From Yanghanlia caeni (lineage in GTDB: Bacteria > Pseudomonadota > Gammaproteobacteria > Burkholderiales > Burkholderiaceae_B): DNA of 64,000 bases. This document shows positions 56,629 through 64,000 of this stretch, one piece after another. The stretch is taken from NCBI GenBank assembly GCA_030733815.1, contig JAUZQE010000009.1, forward strand, positions 29,755 through 93,754, given 5' to 3'. Below the pieces are notes generated by a model. It searched no databases and was not told where the DNA came from. It worked only from the letters and a program-made list of their open reading frames with translations. The first letter of the stretch is position 1. Each line of letters opens with the position of its first letter. The position numbers were made by a program, and so were the translations under genes.

Positions 56629-57636
56629 ATGAACAGGCAGAACCACAAACCGCTCTCCAACTGGCTTTCGGGCATACGGCGCCTTGCTGTCGGCGCCAGC
56701 CTTGCTCTTGCAGGTACCGCAGCACTGGCCGCCTCGTGGCCCGAGCGCCCCGTCACCATCGTGATGGGCTTTCCCGCCGGTTCGGGCGTTGACGTCATCG
56801 CCCGCGGCATCCAGGGGCCGCTCGAGAAGGAGTTCGGCGTGCCCGTCATCATCGACTACCGCTCCGGTGCAGGCGGCAACCTGGCCTCGTCGCACGTCGC
56901 GCGCGCCAACCCGGACGGTTACACCCTGCTCCTGGGCACCGCGGCCACGCATGGCATCAACCCGGCCGTTTACAAGGAACTGCCCTTCGACGTCGAAGAA
57001 GACTTCACCCCCATCGCACCGCTCGTCGACGTCTCGAACGTGCTCACCATCAACCCCAACGTCATCGACGTCAACACGGTTGAAGAATTCATTGCCGAAG
57101 TAAAGGCCAACCCCGACAAGTACTATTTCGCGTCCACCGGCGTGGGCACCGGTACCCAGCTTGCGTTCGAGGAATTCAACGCGCGCGCCGGCCTCAAGAT
57201 GGTTCATGTTCCCTACAAGGGTGGCCCCGAGGCACTGCAGTCGGTCGTCAAGGGCGAAACCTGCTGCATCTTCAACCAGGTACAGACCGTACTCGGCCAG
57301 TACAAGGCCGGCACCGTGCGGCTGCTGGGCGTGTCCACCGCCAAGCGCGTCGATGTCGTGAAGGACATTCCCACCATTTCCGAAAAGGCCATTCCGGGCT
57401 TCGACAGCTATATCTGGTTCGGCCTGTTCGGACCGAAGGGCATGGATCCCGAACTCACCCGGCGCATCAACGACGCCGTGACCAAGGCCCTGAAGGAGCC
57501 GGCCGTGGCCGAACGCTTCGTTTCCACCGGCAACACCATTCGCCTGAGCACGCCTGAAGAGTTCAAGCAGATCGTGCACGAGAACCGCAAAAAATGGGCG
57601 GAAGTCGTCAAGGCCGCCGGACTCACACCACAGTAA
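56629..57636 (+). CDS. Bug/TctC-family periplasmic solute receptor
   Basis: About 335 residues from the ATG at 56629. The signal peptide is IRRLAVGASLALAGTAALAA. Bug signatures are WPERPVTIVMGFPAGSGVDVIARGIQGPL, IIDYRSGAGGNLASSHVARANPDGYTLLLG, VPYKGGPEALQSVVKGE and FGLFGPKGMDPELTRRIND. It differs clearly from the receptor at 22393-23388. It has no adjacent transporter or enzyme genes, making it an orphan receptor, common in Alcaligenaceae, that must use a TctAB pair encoded elsewhere. The ligand is unknown. Confidence 0.92.
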   Translation: MNRQNHKPLSNWLSGIRRLAVGASLALAGTAALAASWPERPVTIVMGFPAGSGVDVIARGIQGPLEKEFGVPVIIDYRSGAGGNLASSHVARANPDGYTLLLGTAATHGINPAVYKELPFDVEEDFTPIAPLVDVSNVLTINPNVIDVNTVEEFIAEVKANPDKYYFASTGVGTGTQLAFEEFNARAGLKMVHVPYKGGPEALQSVVKGETCCIFNQVQTVLGQYKAGTVRLLGVSTAKRVDVVKDIPTISEKAIPGFDSYIWFGLFGPKGMDPELTRRINDAVTKALKEPAVAERFVSTGNTIRLSTPEEFKQIVHENRKKWAEVVKAAGLTPQ

Positions 57637-57773
57637 CGCTTCGCCCTTGCTTGGCCGCCTGAGGTTGCCAAGCTAGAATGTCCGGCGTGTATGCAGACCC
57701 ATTCCCATAACGCATAACAAGGCACGCTGCAGTGCGGCGTGCACGGGCTGCACGGTGGAAGACAAGGCTGGAC

Positions 57774-58556
57774 ATGATTCGATTCAGGCCACAATGGCCC
57801 TTGCGCTGCGCCGGCAAACCCGGCGCACCACGCACCCGGCGGTTCGGCACCGCCCTGCTGTTTCTGGCGAGCTGCATGCCCTGGGCCGTGCAGGCCCATA
57901 CTTCAGAAGAAGTCGTACCCGGCACCATGGCCGCGCGGGTCGCGGCCTGCACCCATTGCCACGGTGCTGACGGGCAGGCCGGCCCTGACGGCTTCTACCC
58001 GCGCATCGCCGGCAAACCGGCGGGCTATCTGTACGCACAGCTGCTCCACTTTCGCGACGGTACCCGCAACTATGAGCCCATGCGCTACCTGCTGCAGGGC
58101 CTCGGCAACCAATACCTGTTCGACATCGCGCAATACTTTGCCGACCTGCGGCTGCCCCATGCGCCGCCGGCGCGCACCACCGCGCCCCAGGCACTGCTCG
58201 AACAGGGCCGCAGCCTTGCCATCAACGGCGACACCGCGCGCGGCGTACCGGCCTGTGCCGCCTGCCACGGCAACGCCTTCACCGGCATGCAACCGCACAT
58301 TCCCGGGCTGCTGGGCCTTTCGCGTGATTACCTGGCCGCCCAGCTGGGCGCCTGGCGCACGGGCCTGCGCAAGGCCACCGCGCCCGACTGCATGGCGAAA
58401 GTCGTCGAGCAGCTCACGCCCCACGATATAGCGGCGGTCAGTGCCTGGCTCGCCGCCCAGCCGGTGCCCGAACCCTATGTGGCCGCACCCGCCAATTCAT
58501 TCTCATTGCCCATCGAATGCGGCGTCACGCCGCTTCCGGGCACCAGGCAGCCATGA
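57774..58556 (+). CDS. dihaem c4-type cytochrome
   Basis: About 260 residues from the ATG at 57774. A hydrophobic signal (FGTALLFLASCMPWAVQA) precedes two homologous haem domains with CTHCH at residue 59 and CAACH at 161, each followed by a YL.AQL.....G..R motif and a later axial methionine (EPMRYL in domain 1). This is the cytochrome c4 layout, with an extra C-terminal segment ending PIECGVTPLPG. It overlaps the next cytochrome gene by ATGA, so the two are made together as an electron-transfer pair. Periplasmic or membrane-bound location expected. Confidence 0.88.
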   Translation: MIRFRPQWPLRCAGKPGAPRTRRFGTALLFLASCMPWAVQAHTSEEVVPGTMAARVAACTHCHGADGQAGPDGFYPRIAGKPAGYLYAQLLHFRDGTRNYEPMRYLLQGLGNQYLFDIAQYFADLRLPHAPPARTTAPQALLEQGRSLAINGDTARGVPACAACHGNAFTGMQPHIPGLLGLSRDYLAAQLGAWRTGLRKATAPDCMAKVVEQLTPHDIAAVSAWLAAQPVPEPYVAAPANSFSLPIECGVTPLPGTRQP

Positions 58557-59809
58557 AGCATCCGTTCCGTTTTCGCAGTCTGAGTCGCGCAATGCGGCGG
58601 GCCGTACCGATCGCCTGCGCGACGCTCGCCGCCGTGGTGTCCGCCACGTCTGCCGCAGCGCCCGATTCACCCCGGGCCGATGACCAGATCGAGACCGGCC
58701 GCTACCTAGCCATCGCCGCGAACTGCGCAGGCTGCCACACAGCCAGGCCGAATGCGCCCTATGCCGGCGGCACCGCCCTGCCCACCGGTTTCGGCACCTT
58801 CTATGGCCCCAACATCACGCCCTCCAGGGAACACGGCATCGGCACCTGGAGCGCCGACGATTTCTGGCAGGCCATGCATCTGGGCAAGGCGCCCGACGGC
58901 TCGCCGTTATACCCCGCCTTCCCTTACCCGCAGTACACGGCCATGTCGCGTGCCGACAGTGACGCCCTCTATGCCTACCTCATGTCATTGCCGGCCATCG
59001 ATACCCCCAGCCGGCCACACGAGCTGCGCTTTCCGTACGACCAGCGCTGGCTGCTGAGCGCCTGGCGCGCGCTGTATTTCAAGCCGGGGCAGGCCACGCC
59101 CGTGACGACCGACGATGCCGACGTGCAGCGCGGCCACTACCTGGTCGAGGTGGCGGGCCACTGCACCGCGTGTCATACGCCGCGCAACCGCTGGGGCGCA
59201 ACCGACCTCGCCCGCAGCCTGCAGGGGGCCGTCATGCCCGATTCGAAATGGTATGCCACGCCCCTTTCCGGCGACGCGGCGGGGCTGGCAGACTGGTCGG
59301 AAGACGACATCGTGCAAGTGCTGCGCACCGGCTTCTCGCGACACGGCACGGCTGCCGGCCCGATGGGGGAGGTGGTATCGCACAGCACCCAGTATCTGCA
59401 CGACACCGACCTGCGCGCCATGGCGCGCTACCTCAAGACGCTTCCTGCCGCCACGCCCGCGAAACCGCCTCGTGCCGCACCCGACGACGCCGCCATGGTT
59501 ACCGGCGCGCGGCTGTACGAACAGCATTGCGCGAGCTGCCATGGCGCCGAAGGGGAAGGCGCACCGCCCCACTGGCCGGCGCTCGCCGGCAATGCCTCGG
59601 TGAAGGCTCCGCTTGCCAACAACGTCGTGCTGTCGATTCTGAAAGGCGGGTACTCGCCCACCACCGCGCACACGCCCCAGCCGCACGGCATGCCGCCTTT
59701 TCACGCACTGAGCGACAGCGACGTGGCGGCACTGGCAACCTTCGTGCGCAACAGCTGGGGCAACGCGGCCGGGCCGGTCAACCCGCACCAGGTCACCCCC
59801 CTGCGCTAG
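58553..59809 (+). CDS. triheme cytochrome c (alcohol/gluconate dehydrogenase cytochrome-subunit type)
   Basis: About 418 residues. The signal region is VPIACATLAAVVSATSAAA. Three haem sites are present: CAGCH at 58, CTACH at 204 and CASCH at 326. GRYLAIAANCAGCHTARPNAPYAGG, FGTFYGPNITPSREHGIGTWSADDFWQAMHLG and RGHYLVEVAGHCTACHTPRN match the membrane-associated cytochrome subunit of quinohaemoprotein alcohol and gluconate dehydrogenases. No such dehydrogenase or molybdo-hydroxylase is adjacent. It overlaps the c4-type gene by ATGA and ends 1 bp before the convergent aceE-type gene. Confidence 0.88.
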   Translation: MKHPFRFRSLSRAMRRAVPIACATLAAVVSATSAAAPDSPRADDQIETGRYLAIAANCAGCHTARPNAPYAGGTALPTGFGTFYGPNITPSREHGIGTWSADDFWQAMHLGKAPDGSPLYPAFPYPQYTAMSRADSDALYAYLMSLPAIDTPSRPHELRFPYDQRWLLSAWRALYFKPGQATPVTTDDADVQRGHYLVEVAGHCTACHTPRNRWGATDLARSLQGAVMPDSKWYATPLSGDAAGLADWSEDDIVQVLRTGFSRHGTAAGPMGEVVSHSTQYLHDTDLRAMARYLKTLPAATPAKPPRAAPDDAAMVTGARLYEQHCASCHGAEGEGAPPHWPALAGNASVKAPLANNVVLSILKGGYSPTTAHTPQPHGMPPFHALSDSDVAALATFVRNSWGNAAGPVNPHQVTPLR

Positions 59810-59810
59810 G

Positions 59811-62462
59811 TTATTCAGAGCCTGCCTGGCTCAGGCCCACGCGTGCGGCCCGCACGATGCTGTCGGCATCGACCATGAAGAAGCGGCGCAAAGCGGCGCG
59901 CGTATCGCTGCGACCGAAGCCGTCCGTACCCAGGGTCAGATAACGCCGCCCGGCAGGAATGAAGGCACGCACGCTCTCGGGCACGGCCTTCACGTAATCT
60001 GTGGCCGCAATGACGGGGCCCGACGAGCGCGCCAGCTGCGTCGTAATGAACGGCACATGCGCCTCGGCACCTTCGAGCTCGGCGCGCTCGGCTGCCTGAC
60101 CGTCGCGCGCAAGCTCGCTCCAGCTCGTCACACTGAATACTTCCGCGCGAATGCCCTCTTCGGCGAGCTGGCGGGCGGCCTTCACCACTTCGGTAAGAAT
60201 GGCGCCCGACCCCAGCAGGGTCACTTCGGGCGCGCCTGCGGCCGGCACGGCAACGCCCTCCTTCCAGCCCTCGTACTTCCAGCAGCCGCGCAGAATGTCG
60301 GCGTGCGCCTCCTCAGGAATCGCGGGCTGCGCGTAGTTTTCGTTCATCAGGGTGATGTAATAGAACACGTTCTGCTGCTCGACCAACATCTGGCGCATGC
60401 CGGCGTCGACGATCACCGCCATTTCCCCGGCGAAGGCCGGGTCGTAGGCCTTGCAGTTGGGAATCGTCGCCGCCACGACATGGCTGCTGCCATCCTGATG
60501 CTGCAAGCCTTCGCCGCTGAGCGTCGTGCGCCCCGAGGTGGCGCCCAGCAGGAACCCGCGCGGCAGCTGATCGGCCGCCGCCCAGATCGCATCGCCCACG
60601 CGCTGGAAACCGAACATCGAGTAATAAATGTAAAAGGGCAGCATGGCCAGGCCGTGCACGCTGTAGCTGGTGGCTGCAGCTGTCCAGCTGGCAATGGCGC
60701 CCGCCTCGCTGATGCCCTCTTCCAGAATCTGGCCGTCGACCGCCTCGCGGTACGCCAGCACCGAATCGATGTCTTCCGGTGCATAACGCTGACCCTGGCT
60801 GGAATAGATGCCCACCTGCTTGAACAGATTGGCCATGCCGAAGGTGCGGGCCTCATCGGCCACGATCGGCACGATGCGCGGGCCGAGCGCCGTGTCCTTG
60901 AGCAAATTGCCCAGCATGCGCACGAACGCCATGGTCGTGCTCATTTCGCGCGCCGCCGGCTGCAGCGCAAACTTCGCGTAACCGGCAAGCGGCGGCACCG
61001 GCACCACGCCGCAGGCTGTTTCGCGCCGGGGCATGCTGCCGCCCAGCGCGGCACGCCGCTCGCGCAGGTACTGCATGGCCGGGCTGTCCGGCCCGGGCTT
61101 GTAGAACGCGAGCTCGGTGGCCTGCTCATCGGTGAGCGGCAGCTTGAAGCGATCACGGAACTCCAGCAGATCGGTGTCGTCGAGCTTCTTCTGCGAATGG
61201 GTGGCCATGCGCCCCTGGCCCGCCTTGCCCAGGCCATAGCCCTTCTTGGTATGGGCCAGAATCACCGTGGGCCGGCCGCGATGCGTGGCCGCGGCGTGGT
61301 AAGCAGCGTAGATCTTCACCAGATCGTGCCCGCCGCGCTTGAGCATGTCGATCTGCTCGTCGGTCCAGCCCTCGATCAGCCGGGCCAGCTGGGCGTTCTG
61401 GCCGAAGAAATTCTCGCGGTTGAAGCGCCCGTCCTTGGCGGCAAAGGTCTGCATCTGGCCGTCGACCGTACCGCCCAGGGCACGAATCAGCGCGCCGCTG
61501 CGATCCGACGCGAACAGGCCGTCCCAGTCGCTGCCCCACAGCAGCTTGATCACGTTCCAGCCCGCGCCCACGAACAGGCTTTCCAGTTCGTCGACGATGC
61601 GCCCGTTGCCACGCACCGGCCCGTCGAGCCGCTGCAGGTTGCAGTTCACCACCCAGACCAGATTGTCGAGGTGTTCGCGCGCGGCCAGCGTCAAGGCGCT
61701 CATGGATTCGGGTTCGTCCATTTCACCGTCGCCGAACACCCCCCACACCTTGCGAGCGCTGCAATCGAGCAGGCCGCGGTGCGTCAGGTAGCGCATGAAG
61801 CGGGCGTGGTAAATGGAACTGATGGGGCCGATGCCCATCGACCCGGTGGGAAACTGCCAGAAATCGGGCATGAGACACGGGTGCGGGTAGCTGCTGAGGC
61901 CGCGCGCACCGGCCGCCGGGGCCTGCAGCTCGCGACGGTAGTACAGCAGGTCGTTTTCGCTCAGGCGGCCTTCAAGAAAGGCCCGTGCGTACACCCCGGG
62001 CGCGCTGTGCGGCTGGAAGAACACCAGGTCGCCACCATGCGTATCGCTGCGCGCATGAAAGAAGTGGTTGAAGCCCACCTCGAACAGGTCGGCCGCACTC
62101 GCATAACTGGAAATATGACCGCCCAGCTCGCCATACGCCTTGTCGGCCCGCACCACCATGGCCAGCGCGTTCCAGCGCATCAGCGAGGCTAGGTGTTCCT
62201 CGATCTCGAGATCGCCGGGAAAGCGCGGCTGCTCGTGCACGGCCACCGTATTGACGTAGGGTGTGCACAGCTGCGGGCGCCAGGCGATGTGCATCTGCTG
62301 CGCCAGACTCGCGAGTTCATCGAGCATTTGCCGTGCACGCTGCGGGCCGTGGGCCTGCACCAGCGCCTGGAACGCCTCGCGCCATTCGGCCGTTTCCTCG
62401 GGGTCTGGATCCTGCATCATGGCAAGCAATTGCGGATCGTCAAACAAGGTGATGGCGTTCAT
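59811..62462 (-). CDS. aceE: pyruvate dehydrogenase E1, homodimeric type
   Basis: About 883 residues from the ATG at 62462, preceded by AGGAGA. The thiamine-diphosphate motif is GDGEMDEPESMSALTLAAREHLDNLVWVVNCNLQRLDG. GHISSYASAADLFEVGFNHFF, EARTFGMANLFKQVGIYSSQGQ and SGRTTLSGEGLQHQDGSSH (with the active-site histidine region) are all as in E. coli AceE, whose length is 887. No E2 or E3 gene is adjacent, so this may be a second E1 paralogue (MdeB-like, acting on 2-oxobutyrate or another 2-oxo acid) rather than the main PDH E1. It is divergent from the IscB locus. Confidence 0.9.
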   Translation of the reverse strand: MNAITLFDDPQLLAMMQDPDPEETAEWREAFQALVQAHGPQRARQMLDELASLAQQMHIAWRPQLCTPYVNTVAVHEQPRFPGDLEIEEHLASLMRWNALAMVVRADKAYGELGGHISSYASAADLFEVGFNHFFHARSDTHGGDLVFFQPHSAPGVYARAFLEGRLSENDLLYYRRELQAPAAGARGLSSYPHPCLMPDFWQFPTGSMGIGPISSIYHARFMRYLTHRGLLDCSARKVWGVFGDGEMDEPESMSALTLAAREHLDNLVWVVNCNLQRLDGPVRGNGRIVDELESLFVGAGWNVIKLLWGSDWDGLFASDRSGALIRALGGTVDGQMQTFAAKDGRFNRENFFGQNAQLARLIEGWTDEQIDMLKRGGHDLVKIYAAYHAAATHRGRPTVILAHTKKGYGLGKAGQGRMATHSQKKLDDTDLLEFRDRFKLPLTDEQATELAFYKPGPDSPAMQYLRERRAALGGSMPRRETACGVVPVPPLAGYAKFALQPAAREMSTTMAFVRMLGNLLKDTALGPRIVPIVADEARTFGMANLFKQVGIYSSQGQRYAPEDIDSVLAYREAVDGQILEEGISEAGAIASWTAAATSYSVHGLAMLPFYIYYSMFGFQRVGDAIWAAADQLPRGFLLGATSGRTTLSGEGLQHQDGSSHVVAATIPNCKAYDPAFAGEMAVIVDAGMRQMLVEQQNVFYYITLMNENYAQPAIPEEAHADILRGCWKYEGWKEGVAVPAAGAPEVTLLGSGAILTEVVKAARQLAEEGIRAEVFSVTSWSELARDGQAAERAELEGAEAHVPFITTQLARSSGPVIAATDYVKAVPESVRAFIPAGRRYLTLGTDGFGRSDTRAALRRFFMVDADSIVRAARVGLSQAGSE

Positions 62463-62527
62463 GGCGGGTCTCCTGCAGAATCTTTGAATCTGAACTTCTT
62501 TCCGAGCATGATACGCGGGCGACCACG

Positions 62528-62583
62528 AAATTTGATTCTTAAATTTGCAGCACAAGCGCCACGTGGCAGCATAAAATGCTGCC
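62528..62583. repeat. cluster of palindromes upstream of aceE
   Basis: Three inverted repeats lie within 56 bp. AAATTT-N7-AAATTT occupies 62528-62546. GCCACGTGGC occupies 62558-62567. GGCAGCAT-AAA-ATGCTGCC (62565-62583) shares bases with the second. They sit between the aceE start and the IscB-associated non-coding region. They may be operators for aceE or the outer end structure of the mobile element. Confidence 0.5.
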
Positions 62584-62612
62584 CAATTCAACGATAAAAG
62601 CAGAACGTCAAT

Positions 62613-62970
62613 CACCCCGGCCTAAAGGCCGAGGCTTGTGGAGCTAGCGCTTCGCAAGTCTGAGATTGACCAGACCGAGTGCCGCAAGGCGCTACGTTGT
62701 CAGTAAGTCAGAAGACCCACCCTGGAATGCTTCCTCAGTTTCAGGCTCTGGAAATCACCGCAGCAGACAAGCCCCGGGTCGGTACGAAACGGGCGGTGAT
62801 CGAAAGCCTTGTGCTTTCAACTGGCTGAATCTTCGCTTCGCTTCGAATGCGACGCAAGATCTGTGAATGTCTCATTCGCAGCAACATGGTCGAGGGGAGA
62901 CAAACCGCAAGGTTTGCGTCACAAGGCCCGTAAGGGCTGGCAGCCGGAAAGACGGCATCGTTTTAAGGAG
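62613..62970 (+). ncRNA. predicted omega RNA of IscB
   Basis: About 360 bp directly upstream of iscB carry no gene but many compensating stems. These are CCCCGGCC-TAAA-GGCCGAGG (62615-62634), TAGCGC/GCGCTA (62645-62650 with 62689-62694) enclosing GTCTG/CAGAC, ATCACCGC/GCGGTGAT (62754-62761 with 62793-62800), GAAAGC/GCTTTC (62802-62818), CAAACC-GCAA-GGTTTG (62901-62916), GCCC-GTAA-GGGC (62926-62937) and GCCG/CGGC (62943-62956). IscB proteins use an omega RNA encoded just 5' of the gene, with the guide at its 5' end. Exact ends and the guide cannot be fixed from sequence alone. Confidence 0.65.
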
Positions 62971-62975
62971 ACCGC

Positions 62976-64000
62976 ATGTCGGTGTTTGTGTTGGATCGCA
63001 GTGGCTTGCCACTGATGCCGTGTAGTGAAAAGCGTGCCCGCAAGCTGCTGGCCGCCGGACGCGCACGCGTGCATCGGCTGGTGCCCTTTGTGATCCGGCT
63101 GATGGATCGCCACGCGGACTCTTGCGCCTTTCAACCCTTGCGCATCAAGCTCGACCCAGGCAGCAAAGCCACCGGGCTGGCATTGGTTCGTGATACCGAA
63201 ACCGTTGAATCCGGTACCGGAGAGATCCAACGTGGCGCCGCAGTACTGAGCCTCCTGGATCTGGTGCACCGTGGCCGGCAGATCAGCGAGGCGCTCACCG
63301 CCCGCCGCAGCATGCGTCGACGCCGGCGTGGCAATCTGCGCTACCGCGCACCGCGCTTTTTGAATCGCACCCGCAAAGCAGGGTGGCTCGCGCCATCCTT
63401 GCAGCACCGGGTAGATACCACCCTGGCGTGGGTGACGCGCATTCGCCGCTGGGCGCCGGTGACGGCCATCAGCTCGGAGCTGGTGCGCTTTGACATGCAG
63501 GCGCTAGAGAACCCCGAGATCTCGGGGATCGAATACCAGCAGGGGACGCTGGCTGGCTATGAGGTTCGCGAGTACCTGCTGGAGAAGTGGGGTCGCAAGT
63601 GTGCCTACTGCGACGCCTCTGGTGTGCCGTTGCAGATCGAGCACTTGCACGCCCGGGCGCGTGGCGGCTCGAACCGGATCTCCAACCTGGCGCTGGCCTG
63701 CGGGCTGTGTAACCGCAAGAAGGCAGCGCTACCGCTTGAGGTGTTCCTGTCCAAGGACTCTAAGCGCCTGGCTCGGATTCAAGCGCAAGCCAAGCGACCC
63801 TTGAAGGACGCCGCCGCGGTCAACGCCACACGCTGGGCGCTGACCAATGCATTGAAGGCGACTGGGCTGCCGGTGGAACTCGCATCCGGCGGGCGTACGA
63901 AGTACAACCGCAGCCAGCTTGGCGTGCCAAAGACCCATGCTCTTGATGCTGCCTGCGTCGGGAGTGTGGACGCCATCAAAGCCTGGCGCAAACCCACCTT
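62976..64000 (+). CDS. iscB: RNA-guided DNA endonuclease IscB (3' end beyond window)
   Basis: From the ATG at 62976 (AAGGAG upstream) 341 codons are open to the window edge. The N-terminal PLMP domain reads SVFVLDRSGLPLMPCSEKRARKLLAAGRA. RuvC-I is IKLDPGSKATGLAL with D60. The arginine-rich bridge helix is ALTARRSMRRRRRGN at about 107-120. RuvC-II is AISSELVRFDMQ with E168. The HNH domain has zinc cysteines CAYC (209, 212) and ACGLC (242, 245) around IEHLHARARGGSNRISNLAL with H223. RuvC-III is KTHALDAACVG (H321, D324). All catalytic residues are intact. Usual length is around 400-500, so the C-terminal target-adjacent-motif domain is missing only because the window ends. No tnpA is visible. 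Confidence 0.92.
   Translation, partial: MSVFVLDRSGLPLMPCSEKRARKLLAAGRARVHRLVPFVIRLMDRHADSCAFQPLRIKLDPGSKATGLALVRDTETVESGTGEIQRGAAVLSLLDLVHRGRQISEALTARRSMRRRRRGNLRYRAPRFLNRTRKAGWLAPSLQHRVDTTLAWVTRIRRWAPVTAISSELVRFDMQALENPEISGIEYQQGTLAGYEVREYLLEKWGRKCAYCDASGVPLQIEHLHARARGGSNRISNLALACGLCNRKKAALPLEVFLSKDSKRLARIQAQAKRPLKDAAAVNATRWALTNALKATGLPVELASGGRTKYNRSQLGVPKTHALDAACVGSVDAIKAWRKPT

Noticed and set aside
60057..62192. 711-codon open frame on the plus strand
   Set aside because: It lies entirely inside the aceE-type gene on the opposite strand and shows no recognisable domain. High GC bias at codon position three explains the length.

Overview
The window is a 64 kb chromosomal segment of a high-GC betaproteobacterium, most likely an Alcaligenaceae member related to Bordetella, Achromobacter or Pusillimonas. 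This rests on two Bug-type (TctC-like) periplasmic receptors, a TctDE/TctBA tricarboxylate transport locus, several CaiB-type CoA transferases, and a housekeeping set (ppc, pckG, two ilvD genes, panB, homodimeric aceE) typical of that family. No phage, plasmid, integrase, CRISPR array, rRNA or tRNA gene was seen. The assignment is inference from gene content; no search was run.

Layout. 1-1815: debris of a LysR-regulated MexEF-OprN-like efflux locus, with three truncated genes joined at two junctions. 1822-6052: a hydroxyacyl-CoA-type dehydrogenase, a DTW-domain tRNA-modifying enzyme, small hypothetical genes, and a frameshifted diguanylate cyclase. 6202-10137: a hydratase, an aminotransferase, a 2-hydroxyacid dehydrogenase and a TauE-type exporter. 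10168-10427: a decayed N-terminal fragment resembling a BglII/BstYI-type restriction enzyme. 10512-14639: a spermidine-synthase-like protein, a CoA transferase, an EcsC protein and a parvulin.

14723-23793 looks like one physiological module for uptake and CoA-dependent breakdown of an unidentified carboxylate. It holds a TctD/TctE two-component system, TctB/TctA membrane subunits, an IclR regulator, and a leftward operon cupin - Bug receptor - CoA transferase - acyl-CoA dehydrogenase. Candidate operators precede tctBA (an 11-bp-spaced direct repeat) and the leftward operon (a TTTCA/TGAAA palindrome). 24039-26314 is a complete polar amino-acid ABC importer.

26422-44689 is mixed: DUF445 protein, Hsp20, PutP, two SDRs, a GntP permease, lipocalin, LysR/VOC pair, dodecin, pckG, PncC, dihaem cytochrome c peroxidase, nadE and two different ilvD genes. 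Perfect TTGAT-N4-ATCAA (FNR/Anr) boxes precede hsp20 and the peroxidase, so an oxygen-limited lifestyle phase is likely. A TGTGA-N6-TCACA (CRP-type) site precedes pckG. The pckG frame is open but lacks the stretch that normally carries the P-loop, so gluconeogenesis through this copy is probably lost.

44960-62462 contains ppc, a second diguanylate cyclase, a zinc alcohol dehydrogenase, AzlCD, MtfA, an Ap4A-phosphorylase-like enzyme, entericidin, a DedA/YqaA protein, panB, a methyltransferase, another Bug receptor, a dihaem plus triheme cytochrome c pair without a dehydrogenase, and an aceE without aceF.

The right edge (about 62613-64000) holds the most notable element: an RNA-guided nuclease gene of the IscB family, cut by the window end, preceded by about 360 bp of densely hairpinned non-coding DNA expected to encode its omega RNA. 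IscB is the OMEGA-family ancestor of Cas9. Overall the segment carries an unusual number of broken genes (efflux locus, diguanylate cyclase, restriction remnant, pckG), which points either to ongoing genome erosion or to assembly/consensus errors; both are testable.
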